A DNA stretch of 64,000 nucleotides from Pseudomonadota bacterium (GCA_023423655.1 JAFAFE010000006.1:930001-994000); one strand, 5' to 3'. Counted from the stretch's first letter, positions 22,340 through 31,299 are shown. Made by a program: numbers and translations. Notes: a model not told the origin generated them from the sequence alone.

Positions 22340-23035
22340 TCAACGCGCCGGACGGACGCCGGAGGTTTGAGCCTCCATCATCAGCCGGTCGGTTGCCATC
22401 GGGTCGTGACCCAAGATTTCACCCTTGAAGATCCAGACCTTGATGCCGCAGATACCATAAGCAGTCAGTGCTTCGGCTTCGGCATAGTCCACATTCGCGC
22501 GCAGCGTGTGCAGCGGAACGCGACCTTCGCGATACCATTCAACGCGCGCGATTTCCGCGCCGCCAAGACGACCGCCACAGGTAATACGAATACCTTCAGC
22601 GCCCAGACGCATGGCCGACTGAACCGCACGCTTCATAGCGCGACGGAAAGCGACACGGCGTTCCAGCTGGTCGGCAATGCCTTGCGCTACGAGCTTGGCA
22701 TCAACTTCCGGCTTACGGATTTCGACAATGTTCAAGCTGACGTCGCTATTGGTCATTTCGCCAATTTGCTTTTTCAGCTTTTCAATGTCGGCGCCCTTCT
22801 TGCCGATGATGACACCCGGACGGGCGGCATAGATCGACACGCGGCACAATTTCGCGGGGCGTTCGATAACGACCTTCGAAATAGCGGCTTGCGGCAAGGT
22901 CTTCATGATGAACTTGCGGATTTTGAGGTCTTCCATGAGAAGACGACCATAATCCTGACCTTCCGCGAACCAGCGGCTGTCCCAAGTACGGTTGATCTGC
23001 AGGCGCAGGCCGATCGGATTGCTCTTCTGACCCAT
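22340..23035 (-). CDS. rpsC: 30S ribosomal protein S3
   Basis: Small-subunit protein S3, 231 residues, at the mRNA entry site. The N-terminal MGQKSNPIGLRLQINRTWDS, the KH-type RPGVIIGKKGADIEKLK with its GKKG loop, and GGRLGGAEIARVEWYREGRV are all present. The C-terminal tail is short. It directly follows rplV with a four-base gap. Confidence 0.98.
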   Translation of the reverse strand: MGQKSNPIGLRLQINRTWDSRWFAEGQDYGRLLMEDLKIRKFIMKTLPQAAISKVVIERPAKLCRVSIYAARPGVIIGKKGADIEKLKKQIGEMTNSDVSLNIVEIRKPEVDAKLVAQGIADQLERRVAFRRAMKRAVQSAMRLGAEGIRITCGGRLGGAEIARVEWYREGRVPLHTLRANVDYAEAEALTAYGICGIKVWIFKGEILGHDPMATDRLMMEAQTSGVRPAR

Positions 23036-23039
23036 ATTC

Positions 23040-23417
23040 TTATGCCTCTTCGGTTTCGCGAACGACGATGCGGACGCGGCTGAACGGTTTCAGGATGCGG
23101 GTCGATTTGCCGCGGCCACGGGTGTGGAACCGCTTCATGGTGATCGACTTGCCAACGCTGGCTTCCGACACGACAAGGCTGTCAACGTCGAGATTATGGT
23201 TGTTTTCCGCATTAGCGATGGCCGAAGCCAGCACCTTGCGAACGTCAACCGCCATCGCTTTGGTGGAGAATTGAAGAATGTTCAGAGCATCTTCAACTTT
23301 CCGACCGCGGATCAAGGCTGCCACAAGGTTAAGCTTTTGAGCCGAACCGCGCACCGAAGTGTTCACGGCCAGCGCCTCCTTGTCACCTACGCGGCGGGGA
23401 GCAGATTGCTTGCCCAT
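23040..23417 (-). CDS. rplV: 50S ribosomal protein L22
   Basis: Large-subunit protein L22, 125 residues, whose hairpin loop lines the peptide exit tunnel. RGSAQKLNLVAALIRGRKVE, SAIANAENNHNLDVDSLVV and FHTRGRGKSTRILKPFSRVR mark the family. A ~15-residue N-terminal extension (MGKQSAPRRVGDKEALA) is present. Its ATG overlaps the rpsS stop by one base. Confidence 0.97.
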   Translation of the reverse strand: MGKQSAPRRVGDKEALAVNTSVRGSAQKLNLVAALIRGRKVEDALNILQFSTKAMAVDVRKVLASAIANAENNHNLDVDSLVVSEASVGKSITMKRFHTRGRGKSTRILKPFSRVRIVVRETEEA

Positions 23418-23695
23418 TAGCGTTTACCCTTCTTGTCAGCAGCATGGCCGGGGAAGAAGCGGGTCGGAGCGAACTCGCCCAGCTTCATGCCAACCATGTC
23501 CTCGTTCACCGAAACGGGAACGAACTTGCGGCCATTATAGACGTTGAACGTCAGGCCAACGAACTGCGGCAAGACCGTCGAACGACGCGACCAGGTTTTG
23601 ATCGGGCCAGCCTTGGCGCCGGCTTCTTGTGCAGCTTCTGCTTTTTTCAGCAGGTGCAGGTCAACAAACGGACCTTTCCAGACGGAGCGGGCCAT
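23417..23695 (-). CDS. rpsS: 30S ribosomal protein S19
   Basis: Small-subunit head protein S19, 92 residues. MARSVWKGPFVDLHLLKKAE, SRRSTVLPQFVGLTFNVYNG and FAPTRFFPGHAADKKGKR are the family blocks. Length matches E. coli. It is three bases downstream of rplB and overlaps rplV. Confidence 0.98.
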   Translation of the reverse strand: MARSVWKGPFVDLHLLKKAEAAQEAGAKAGPIKTWSRRSTVLPQFVGLTFNVYNGRKFVPVSVNEDMVGMKLGEFAPTRFFPGHAADKKGKR

Positions 23696-23698
23696 GAC

Positions 23699-24535
23699 TT
23701 ACCTCTTCTTCTTCGCATGACGCGAACGGATGATCATACGATCCGTCGCCTTGTTCTTGCGGGTGCGCGCACCCTTGGTCGGCTTGCCCCACGGCGTCAC
23801 CGGATGGCGACCACCAGAGGTCCGGCCTTCACCACCACCATGGGGGTGGTCGACCGGGTTCTTTGCAACACCGCGAGTCAGCGGACGACGGCCCATCCAG
23901 CGGGTGCGACCGGCTTTTGCGAAATTCTGGTTCGCATTGTCCGGGTTCGATACCGCGCCGACGGTGCCCATGCACTCACCGCGAATGTAACGCTGCTCAC
24001 CCGAGTTCAGGCGAACGATGACCATACCACGATCACGACCAACGAGCTGGGCATAAGTGCCTGCCGAACGGGCGATCTGGCCACCCTTGCCCGGCTTCAT
24101 CTCGATATTGTGAATGATCGTGCCCACCGGCATTTGCGACAATTCCATCGCATTGCCCGGCTTCACGTCGGTCTTTTTGCCCGCGACAATCGTGTCACCA
24201 ACAGCCAGACGCTGCGGCGCCAGGATGTAAGCAACTTCGCCGTCTTCATATTTGACGAGGGCGATGAACGCGGTGCGGTTGGGGTCATATTCAAGACGTT
24301 CGACGGTTGCCGGAACGTCCCATTTGCGACGCTTGAAATCGATGAAACGATAGCGTTGCTTGTGGCCACCCGCGATACCGCGCGAGGTCACATGACCTTT
24401 ATTGTTGCGACCACCGGTCTTTTTCTTACCTTCGGTAAGCGCCTTGACCGGCTTGCCCTTCCACAACTGCGAACGGTCAACAAGGACCAGGCCGCGGCGG
24501 GCAGGGCTAGTGGGGTTGTAATGCTTAAGTGCCAT
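23699..24535 (-). CDS. rplB: 50S ribosomal protein L2
   Basis: Large-subunit core protein L2, 278 residues, close to the peptidyl-transferase centre. MALKHYNPTSPARRGLVLVD, the central VEYDPNR-type block LEYDPNRTAFIALVKYEDGE and the conserved DHPHGGGEGRTSGGRHPVTP are present; the His in the last block is the one implicated in peptidyl transfer. It lies 14 bases after rplW. Confidence 0.98.
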   Translation of the reverse strand: MALKHYNPTSPARRGLVLVDRSQLWKGKPVKALTEGKKKTGGRNNKGHVTSRGIAGGHKQRYRFIDFKRRKWDVPATVERLEYDPNRTAFIALVKYEDGEVAYILAPQRLAVGDTIVAGKKTDVKPGNAMELSQMPVGTIIHNIEMKPGKGGQIARSAGTYAQLVGRDRGMVIVRLNSGEQRYIRGECMGTVGAVSNPDNANQNFAKAGRTRWMGRRPLTRGVAKNPVDHPHGGGEGRTSGGRHPVTPWGKPTKGARTRKNKATDRMIIRSRHAKKKR

Positions 24536-24549
24536 TGTCCATCCAGCCC

Positions 24550-24864
24550 TTAAATTCCGGTGGTGACGTCGATCGTCTGGCCTTCAGCCAGAGTCACAAT
24601 CGCCTTCTTCACGTCGTTACGCGTGTAGGGCTTGCCCTTCCAACGCTTAACCTTGCCCTTTTGGACAAGCGTGTTCACCTTGGTCACCGACACGTTGAAG
24701 AGCGCTTCAACGGCGGCCTTGATTTCCGGCTTCGAAGCGTCACCGGCAACTTTGAACACAACCGCGTTATGTTCCGATGCCATGGTCGACTTTTCGGTGA
24801 TGACCGGGGCGACAACCACGTCATAATGACGGGTTTCAACCTTCGCTGCTTGCTTCTTAGCCAT
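24550..24864 (-). CDS. rplW: 50S ribosomal protein L23
   Basis: Exit-tunnel protein L23, 104 residues, docking site for trigger factor and SRP. The block DVVVAPVITEKSTMASEHNA and VNTLVQKGKVKRWKGKPYTR are typical. A short basic N-terminus (MAKKQAAKVETRHY) precedes the core. Its start overlaps the end of rplD by eight bases, suggesting coupled translation. Confidence 0.97.
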   Translation of the reverse strand: MAKKQAAKVETRHYDVVVAPVITEKSTMASEHNAVVFKVAGDASKPEIKAAVEALFNVSVTKVNTLVQKGKVKRWKGKPYTRNDVKKAIVTLAEGQTIDVTTGI

Positions 24865-25483
24865 TGAAACGGGCCTCCAGCTTTTCGACAGCGGCCTTGG
24901 TCAGCACCAGCGTGTCATGCTTCATAATGTCATAGACATTGGCACCGACGGCGGGGAGGACGTTGAGCTTGAACAGGTTGGCCGAAGCCTTTTTGAAACC
25001 GTCGTTAACGGCGTCCCCATCAATGAACAGCGTCTTACCGGCAAAACCGAGCTTTTCGATCTTGGCCTGCAATGCCTTGGTCTTGGCGTCTTTGAGTTCG
25101 AGCGTGTCGACAACCACGAGGTTGCCCGACTTGGCTTTGTCCGAAAGCGCCATCTTGAGACCCAATGCGCGCACCTTCTTGTTCAGCGATTGCTGGAAGG
25201 TGCGAGCGCGCGGGCCCATAGCCTTACCACCGCCGACAAAGATCGGGGCAGCGCGGTCACCGTGACGGGCAGTACCGCCACCTTTTTGACGACCGAATTT
25301 CTTGCCGGTGCGGGCAACGTCGCTGCGTTCGCGAGCGGCGCGGGCCGGGGCACGGCGATTTTCGAGCTGCCAGGTGACAACGCGGTGCAAAATGTCTGCA
25401 CGCGGTTCAACGCCGAACACGTCGTCGTTGAGTTCGATGTCGCCGCCAGCCTTGGCATCAAGGGTCTGTACCTTGAGTTTCAT
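24857..25483 (-). CDS. rplD: 50S ribosomal protein L4
   Basis: Large-subunit protein L4, 208 residues; its long loop reaches the exit tunnel. GKKFGRQKGGGTARHGDRAA and the segment AKIEKLGFAGKTLFIDGDAV are family blocks. In E. coli L4 represses the S10 operon by acting on the leader upstream of rpsJ; a structured region here lies instead between rpsJ and rplC. Three bases separate it from rplC. Confidence 0.97.
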   Translation of the reverse strand: MKLKVQTLDAKAGGDIELNDDVFGVEPRADILHRVVTWQLENRRAPARAARERSDVARTGKKFGRQKGGGTARHGDRAAPIFVGGGKAMGPRARTFQQSLNKKVRALGLKMALSDKAKSGNLVVVDTLELKDAKTKALQAKIEKLGFAGKTLFIDGDAVNDGFKKASANLFKLNVLPAVGANVYDIMKHDTLVLTKAAVEKLEARFNG

Positions 25484-25486
25484 GGC

Positions 25487-26245
25487 TTAGGCCTCCGTTG
25501 CTTCGGTAGCTTCGGGAGCCGCTGCGTCTTCCGCAGGGGTCTCGGCCGGAGCCTGTTGGTTGCTGTTAGCCGCCGACTTCAAGCCTGCGGGATACGGCGC
25601 TTCCGGGTGACGGGCAACTTTAACGGCGTCCTTGACGAGAAGCCAAGCGCCCTTGTGGCCCGGAACCGAACCCTTGACGAACAGAAGGCCGCGCTCGGCG
25701 TCGGTCTGCACGATTTCAAGATTCTGTTGGGTGCGCTGACGGTCGCCCATATGGCCGGCCATCTTCTTATTCTTGAACACGCGACCCGGATCCTGACGGT
25801 TACCCGTCGAACCATGCGCACGGTGGGTGATCGACACACCGTGCGAGGCGCGCATACCACCGAAGTTCCAGCGCTTCATCGCACCGGCAAAGCCCTTACC
25901 GACGGTGTGACCGGTCACATCGACCATCTGGCCAGCGACGAAGTGGTCAGCCGAAATATAGGCGCCCACATCGAGGATCGCATCGTCAGCAACACGGAAT
26001 TCGACGACTTTCGCCTTGGGCTCGACTTCGGCCTTGGCAAAAGCACCGCGCTGCGGCTTGTTCACATTTTTAGTTTTCGCGACGCCCGCGCCGAGCTGAA
26101 CAGCAACATAGCCATCCTTTTCAGCATCACGGACGGAAATAACCTGACAACCCCCAAGGCTCAGAACGGTGACGGGCACGTGGCGGCCGTCGTCCTGAAA
26201 CAGGCGGGTCATCCCCATTTTCTTCGCGATCACGCCAGTACGCAT
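25487..26245 (-). CDS. rplC: 50S ribosomal protein L3
   Basis: Large-subunit assembly protein L3, 252 residues, longer than the ~209 of E. coli because of a C-terminal Ala/Pro/Glu-rich tail (NQQAPAETPAEDAAAPEATE). The core blocks GMTRLFQDDGRHVPVTVLSL, GMRASHGVSITHRAHGSTGN and GHMGDRQRTQQNLEI are clear; the Q in GHMGDRQ-type blocks is methylated in some bacteria. ATG 26245 has GGGAG eight bases upstream. A structured ~245-base gap separates it from rpsJ. Confidence 0.96.
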   Translation of the reverse strand: MRTGVIAKKMGMTRLFQDDGRHVPVTVLSLGGCQVISVRDAEKDGYVAVQLGAGVAKTKNVNKPQRGAFAKAEVEPKAKVVEFRVADDAILDVGAYISADHFVAGQMVDVTGHTVGKGFAGAMKRWNFGGMRASHGVSITHRAHGSTGNRQDPGRVFKNKKMAGHMGDRQRTQQNLEIVQTDAERGLLFVKGSVPGHKGAWLLVKDAVKVARHPEAPYPAGLKSAANSNQQAPAETPAEDAAAPEATEATEA

Positions 26246-26489
26246 GATCAATACTCCCAAACAGAGGCCCCGAATGTTCCAACACCGGGGCGTGACACGA
26301 AAAAACCCTCGAAGCTTTTTAGCAAAGCCTCAAGGGGTCAGCCCGGTTAGCGAATTTTGAAGCACCCCGTCCCGGGCTGGGCTTCCAGATTGTCTCCAAT
26401 CGGGAAAGACGGGGGACTCAGGACCACGGATAAGTCCGTGCGGTATCCCTAATGTCTTCGAGGGACCCCAAGGAACCCCTCTAACCGGC
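26246..26489 (-). promoter_or_regulatory. Structured inter-cistronic region between rpsJ and rplC
   Basis: An unusually long 244-base gap for an S10-type operon. It contains several hairpins: CACGGA-TAAG-TCCGTG (26425-26440), GATTG-TCTC-CAATC (26388-26401), a long-range AGCCCGG/CCGGGCT pairing (26340-26346 with 26372-26378), and a terminator hairpin at 26300-26337. This order looks like a cis-acting RNA that could control rplC and the genes after it. Structures are read by eye. Confidence 0.55.
26300..26337 (-). terminator. Intrinsic terminator/attenuator upstream of rplC
   Basis: On the minus strand CCCCTTGAGGCTTTGC-TAAA-AAGCTTCGAGGG is followed by TTTTTT, in the direction of operon transcription, about 55 bases before the rplC ATG. 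The stem has a few mismatches. Position and U-run suggest attenuation rather than operon end. Confidence 0.65.
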
Positions 26490-26801
26490 TTAGGCCAGTT
26501 TGATTTCGACGTTCACGCCAGCGGCGAGGTCAAGCTTCATCAGCGCGTCGACCGTCTGCGGGGTCGGCTGCACAATGTCGAGCATACGCTTGTACGTACG
26601 GACTTCGAACTGCTCACGCGACTTTTTGTCAACGTGCGGACCACGGTTTACCGTGAACTTCTCGATGCGCGTCGGCAGCGGAATCGGACCGCGAATAAGT
26701 GCACCCGTGCGGCGCGCCGTGTCGGCGATGTCACCGGTAGCCTGATCCAAGACACGATGGTCAAAAGCCTTCAGGCGAATGCGAATATTCTGCGTTTCCA
26801 T
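26490..26801 (-). CDS. rpsJ: 30S ribosomal protein S10 / NusE
   Basis: Small-subunit protein S10, 103 residues, also the antitermination factor NusE. METQNIRIRLKAFDHRVLDQ, GPIPLPTRIEKFTVNRGPHV and the closing VDALMKLDLAAGVNVEIKLA are diagnostic. It is preceded by a 163-base gap after tuf and followed by a structured gap before rplC. Both gaps suggest extra control at this point of the super-operon. Confidence 0.98.
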   Translation of the reverse strand: METQNIRIRLKAFDHRVLDQATGDIADTARRTGALIRGPIPLPTRIEKFTVNRGPHVDKKSREQFEVRTYKRMLDIVQPTPQTVDALMKLDLAAGVNVEIKLA

Positions 26802-26904
26802 AATTTCCGTTTACCGATGCGAAAGAGCCAAAAAACAAGCCGCCCCACCCTTCTCCCTTATGGGAGACTGCCGGGGCAGCGAAAATTCTTAATGTCGTTA
26901 GACA

Positions 26905-26955
26905 GCCAGCCGTCCGAATCAGTGAAACGAATCACCGATATGTCGAACGGCTGGC
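26905..26955 (-). other. Hairpin between tuf and rpsJ
   Basis: GCCAGCCGTCCG (26905-26916) pairs with CGAACGGCTGGC (26944-26955), a 12-bp stem with one mismatch, starting about ten bases beyond the tuf stop on the minus strand. No T-run follows, so it is more likely an mRNA 3'-end or processing structure than a full terminator. A second imperfect GC-rich inverted repeat lies near 26840-26880. Confidence 0.5.
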
Positions 26956-26964
26956 GGCCCTATA

Positions 26965-28155
26965 TTACTTCGTGACGTTGCTGACAACCCCAGAACCGAC
27001 GGTGCGGCCACCTTCGCGGATAGCGAAGCGGAGACCCGGGTCCATAGCGATCGGAGCAATCAGCTTCACGCCGATGGTGACATTGTCGCCGGGCATGACC
27101 ATTTCGGTGCCTTCGGGAAGGATAACTTCACCGGTGACGTCCGTGGTACGGAAGTAGAATTGCGGACGATAGTTCGCAAAGAACGGCGTGTGACGGCCAC
27201 CTTCATCCTTCGACAGAACATAAACTTCTGCGTTGAATTCGGTGTGCGGCGTAACCGAACCGGGCTTCGCGAGAACCTGGCCACGCTCAACATCTTCACG
27301 GGCAACACCGCGGATGAGCGCACCAACGTTATCGCCAGCTTCACCCTGATCGAGCAGCTTGCGGAACATTTCAACGCCGGTAACGGTCGTCTTCGTAGTG
27401 TCCTTGATACCGACGATTTCGACTTCTTCACCAACCTTGACGATGCCGGTTTCGATACGGCCGGTCACAACGGTACCACGACCCGAAATCGAGAATACGT
27501 CCTCGATCGGCATCAGGAACGGCTTGTCGGTCGGACGCGGCGGTTGCGGGATGAATTCGTCCACAGCAGCCATCAGCGCAAGGATGGATTCCTTACCGAT
27601 ATTGTCGTCACGGCCTTCAAGAGCAGCCAGAGCCGAACCCTTGATCACCGGGATGTCATCGCCCGGGAAGTCGTACGACGACAGAAGTTCACGCACTTCC
27701 ATTTCGACGAGCTCAAGCAGTTCTTCGTCGTCGACTTGGTCAACCTTGTTCATGTAAACAACGAGAGCCGGAACGCCAACCTGACGCGCAAGCAGGATGT
27801 GCTCGCGGGTCTGCGGCATCGGGCCGTCAGCAGCGTTCACAACGAGGATAGCGCCGTCCATCTGCGCCGCACCGGTGATCATGTTCTTCACATAGTCAGC
27901 GTGGCCCGGGCAATCGACGTGCGCATAGTGGCGGTTGCCGGTTTCATATTCGACGTGGCTGGTCGAAATGGTGATGCCGCGCTCGCGCTCTTCGGGAGCC
28001 TTGTCGATGTTGGCGAAGTCAACAGCGGTACCGCCCGACGTTTCAGCAAGCACCTTGGTGATTGCAGCGGTCAGCGTGGTCTTGCCATGGTCAACGTGAC
28101 CGATGGTGCCGATGTTAACGTGCGGTTTGTTCCGCTCAAATTTAGCCTTTGCCAT
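26965..28155 (-). CDS. tuf: Elongation factor Tu
   Basis: GTPase delivering aminoacyl-tRNA to the ribosome, 396 residues. The P-loop GHVDHGKTTL, DCPGHADY and NKVD motifs of the G domain are present, followed by the two beta-barrel domains ending VGSGVVSNVTK. ATG 28155 follows AGGTAGGAA. It sits between fusA and rpsJ as in most proteobacterial str operons; whether a second tuf copy exists elsewhere cannot be seen. Confidence 0.98.
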   Translation of the reverse strand: MAKAKFERNKPHVNIGTIGHVDHGKTTLTAAITKVLAETSGGTAVDFANIDKAPEERERGITISTSHVEYETGNRHYAHVDCPGHADYVKNMITGAAQMDGAILVVNAADGPMPQTREHILLARQVGVPALVVYMNKVDQVDDEELLELVEMEVRELLSSYDFPGDDIPVIKGSALAALEGRDDNIGKESILALMAAVDEFIPQPPRPTDKPFLMPIEDVFSISGRGTVVTGRIETGIVKVGEEVEIVGIKDTTKTTVTGVEMFRKLLDQGEAGDNVGALIRGVAREDVERGQVLAKPGSVTPHTEFNAEVYVLSKDEGGRHTPFFANYRPQFYFRTTDVTGEVILPEGTEMVMPGDNVTIGVKLIAPIAMDPGLRFAIREGGRTVGSGVVSNVTK

Positions 28156-28271
28156 TATTCCTACCTTCTCAAACTTAAACGTATAAAATAGTGAGCGCGC
28201 CGCGTTCTCCAAGAGAGTTTCCAGAAATCCGGGCTCCAGCGTCCGGACGCGCTCATAGCATCAAAAATATT

Positions 28272-30365
28272 TTATGCCAGCTTTGCTTTCACTTCGTCTG
28301 CAACATTCTGCGGCACTTCTTCATAGTGGGAGAAGATCATCGAATATTGCGCACGACCTTGGGTGAACGAGCGGAGCTGGTTCACATAGCCGAACATATT
28401 AGCCAGCGGAACCATGGCTTCGACAACCTGTGCGTTACCGCGGCTGTCGGTGCCCTGGATCTGGCCACGACGCGAGTTCATGTCGCCGATGACGTCACCC
28501 AGATATTCTTCCGGGGTCACAACTTCGACCTTCATGACGGGCTCAAGCAGCTTGATACCGGCCTTTTGAGCGACTTCGCGCATCGCACCGCGACCGGCGA
28601 TTTCAAACGCCAGTGCCGACGAGTCAACATCGTGGTACGCACCGTCGGTGAGTTCGATCGAAAAGTCGATGATCGGGAAGCCGATGAGCGAACCGCCTTC
28701 AGCCGTTTCGCGCATACCCTTTTCGACCGACGGGATATATTCCTTGGGAATATTACCGCCCTTGACCGAATCGACGAACTGGATGCCCGAACCGCGTTCA
28801 CCCGGCGTAACCGTGAGCTTGACGCGACCGAACTGGCCCGAACCACCCGACTGCTTCTTGTGGGTGTAATCCACATCGACCTTCTTCGCGAGCGATTCGC
28901 GATAGGCCACCTGAGGCGCACCGACATTGGCTTCGACCTTGAATTCGCGCTTCATACGGTCAACCAGAATGTCGAGGTGAAGCTCGCCCATGCCCTTGAT
29001 GATCGTCTGGCCCGATTCATGATCGGTGGTCACGCGGAACGACGGATCTTCAGCGGCCAGACGATTGAGCGCAACACCCATCTTTTCCTGGTCAGCCTTG
29101 GTCTTGGGTTCCACCGACAATTCGATAACCGGCTCAGGGAATTCCATGCGCTCAAGAATGATCGGGTGGAGGTTCGCGCACAGCGTATCCCCGGTCGTCG
29201 TTTCCTTAAGGCCTGCAATAGCCACAATGTCACCGGCGAAGGCTTCATCAATATCTTCACGGCTGTTGGCATGCATAAGCAGCATACGGCCGATCTTTTC
29301 CTTCTTGTCCTTCACCGAGTTGGTGACGCTGCCCTTTTCGAGCTTGCCCGAATAGATGCGCGTGAAGGTGAGCGAGCCGACGAACGGATCGTTCATGATC
29401 TTGAACGCGAGCGCCGACATCGGAGCGTCATCACTGGCGGGACGCTCGTCGGGAGTTTCGCCGTCAAGCTTGACGCCCTGGACCGGCGGAATGTCGAGCG
29501 GCGAGGGCAGGAAGTCCACAACCGCGTCGAGCAGCGCCTGAACGCCCTTATTCTTGAACGACGAACCGCACAGAACCGGAACGAACGACTGGTTGAGCGT
29601 GCCCTTGCGGATCAACTTCTTGAGCGTTGCAACGTCCGGCTCATTACCTTCGAGATAGGCTTCCATCGCCTCATCGTCCTGCTCCACAGCAAGTTCGATC
29701 AGCTTTTCGCGATATTCGGCAACCTTGTCGGCCATGTCGGCGGGGACATCGGTATATTCGAATTCGGCGCCAAGGCTTTCGTCCTTCCAAACGATGCCGC
29801 GATTGCCGACGAGGTCAACCAGACCGACAAAGTCCGATTCCGCACCGATGGGGAGATAAAGGACAGCCGGCGTCGCGCCCAGACGGTCGATGATCGTCTG
29901 AACACAATAATAGAAGTTCGCACCCGTGCGGTCGAGCTTGTTGATGTAGCACATCCGCGGAACGCCATATTTGTCGGCCTGACGCCATACGGTTTCCGAC
30001 TGCGGCTCAACGCCCGCCACGCCGTCAAACGCCGCAACCGCGCCGTCGAGGACGCGCAACGAACGCTCGACTTCAATTGTGAAGTCAACGTGTCCGGGGG
30101 TGTCGATGATGTTCAGGCGGTGCTCGGGGCCCTTGCCTTCTTCGGCTTTCCAAAGACAGGTGGTAGCAGCCGACGTGATGGTGATACCACGTTCTTGCTC
30201 TTGCTCCATCCAGTCCATCGTCGCCGCGCCATCATGCACTTCGCCGATCTTGTAGGACTTGCCTGTATAATAAAGAATACGCTCGGTGGTGGTAGTCTTA
30301 CCAGCATCGATGTGCGCCATAATACCGAAGTTACGGTATTTATCGAGCGGATGGCTGCGGGCCAT
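28272..30365 (-). CDS. fusA: Elongation factor G
   Basis: Translocation GTPase, 697 residues. G motifs AHIDAGKTTTTERIL, DTPGHVDFT and NKLDRTGANF are visible, and the domain IV/V segment ends with FSHYEEVPQNVADEVKAKLA. All five domains should be present by length. It follows rpsG by 68 bases. A short inverted repeat (GAGCGCG/CGCGCTC, 28194-28253) lies in the gap before tuf. Confidence 0.98.
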   Translation of the reverse strand: MARSHPLDKYRNFGIMAHIDAGKTTTTERILYYTGKSYKIGEVHDGAATMDWMEQEQERGITITSAATTCLWKAEEGKGPEHRLNIIDTPGHVDFTIEVERSLRVLDGAVAAFDGVAGVEPQSETVWRQADKYGVPRMCYINKLDRTGANFYYCVQTIIDRLGATPAVLYLPIGAESDFVGLVDLVGNRGIVWKDESLGAEFEYTDVPADMADKVAEYREKLIELAVEQDDEAMEAYLEGNEPDVATLKKLIRKGTLNQSFVPVLCGSSFKNKGVQALLDAVVDFLPSPLDIPPVQGVKLDGETPDERPASDDAPMSALAFKIMNDPFVGSLTFTRIYSGKLEKGSVTNSVKDKKEKIGRMLLMHANSREDIDEAFAGDIVAIAGLKETTTGDTLCANLHPIILERMEFPEPVIELSVEPKTKADQEKMGVALNRLAAEDPSFRVTTDHESGQTIIKGMGELHLDILVDRMKREFKVEANVGAPQVAYRESLAKKVDVDYTHKKQSGGSGQFGRVKLTVTPGERGSGIQFVDSVKGGNIPKEYIPSVEKGMRETAEGGSLIGFPIIDFSIELTDGAYHDVDSSALAFEIAGRGAMREVAQKAGIKLLEPVMKVEVVTPEEYLGDVIGDMNSRRGQIQGTDSRGNAQVVEAMVPLANMFGYVNQLRSFTQGRAQYSMIFSHYEEVPQNVADEVKAKLA

Positions 30366-30433
30366 ATCGGTTACTCCGAAAGAGAGGGTTTGAATAAGGT
30401 GGAGGCGGACCCGATGCCCGCCTCCTTATATTA

Positions 30434-30904
30434 TTACCAGCGGTAATGGCTGAACGCGCGGTTCGCTTCGGCCATACGGTGGGTGTCTTCGCGCTTCTTG
30501 ACCGCGTTGCCACGGTTGTTCGACGCATCGAGCAATTCGCCCGAAAGGCGTGCGGACATAGTTGTTTCGCTGCGGTTACGGGCCGCGGCGATGAGCCAGC
30601 GGATCGCCAGAGCCTGCGCACGTTCGGCGCGGACTTCAACCGGAACCTGATAGGTTGCACCACCAACACGACGCGAACGGACTTCGATGCCCGGCTTCAC
30701 ATTGTTGAGCGCGTCATGGAACAGTTCGATGGGGTTCTTCTTGGCTTTGGCTTCGACCGCATCAAGTGCGCCGTAAACAATGCCTTCAGCAACCGACTTT
30801 TTACCGTCAAGCATGACCGAGTTCATGAATTTCGACAGAACCAGATCACCAAATTTGGGATCGGGCAGGATGACCCGCTTTTCGGGACGACGACGACGTG
30901 ACAT
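30434..30904 (-). CDS. rpsG: 30S ribosomal protein S7
   Basis: Primary assembly protein of the 30S head, 156 residues. MSRRRRPEKRVILPDPKFGD, the SVAEGIVYGALDAVEAKAKK region and VEVRAERAQALAIRWLIAAA are the family blocks, with the C-terminal HRMAEANRAFSHYRW. In E. coli S7 represses the str operon at the rpsL-rpsG gap; here that gap is only 23 bases. Confidence 0.98.
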   Translation of the reverse strand: MSRRRRPEKRVILPDPKFGDLVLSKFMNSVMLDGKKSVAEGIVYGALDAVEAKAKKNPIELFHDALNNVKPGIEVRSRRVGGATYQVPVEVRAERAQALAIRWLIAAARNRSETTMSARLSGELLDASNNRGNAVKKREDTHRMAEANRAFSHYRW

Positions 30905-30927
30905 ATGATATATCCCTTCTTAAGCGA

Positions 30928-31299
30928 TTACTTCGGACGCTTCGCGCCGTATTTCGAGCGCGACTGCTTGCGGTCCTTGACGCCCTGCGTATCGAGTACG
31001 CCGCGCAGCACGTGGTAACGCACACCGGGAAGGTCGCGTACACGGCCACCACGGATGAGGACAACGCTATGCTCTTGCAGGTTGTGGCCTTCACCGGGGA
31101 TATAGGTAATGACTTCGCGCTGGTTGGTCAGGCGGACCTTGGCAACTTTACGCAGAGCCGAGTTCGGCTTTTTCGGGGTCGTGGTATAAACACGGGTGCA
31201 AACGCCGCGCTTTTGCGGGTTGGCATCCATTGCCGGAACCTTTGACTTCGCTTTTTGCGGAGTCCGGCCCTTGCGGACCAGCTGGTTAATTGTTGGCAT
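30928..31299 (-). CDS. rpsL: 30S ribosomal protein S12 with Arg at position 88
   Basis: Decoding-centre protein S12, 123 residues, first gene of the str operon. MPTINQLVRKGRT, the loop TTTPKKPNSALRK (K43 present) and PGEGHNLQEHS are standard. The second loop reads GGRVRDLPGVRYH, so residue 88 is Arg (codon CGC) where E. coli and Mycobacterium have Lys. Lys-to-Arg change at this site is a classic streptomycin-resistance substitution, so the ribosome may be naturally less sensitive. D89, the methylthiolation site in many bacteria, is kept. Confidence 0.98.
   Translation of the reverse strand: MPTINQLVRKGRTPQKAKSKVPAMDANPQKRGVCTRVYTTTPKKPNSALRKVAKVRLTNQREVITYIPGEGHNLQEHSVVLIRGGRVRDLPGVRYHVLRGVLDTQGVKDRKQSRSKYGAKRPK

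Noticed and set aside
28191..30446. A 751-codon open frame on the plus strand opposite fusA
   Set aside because: It is the antisense of a certain EF-G gene; long antisense frames are expected in GC-rich codon-biased DNA and its translation matches no protein pattern.
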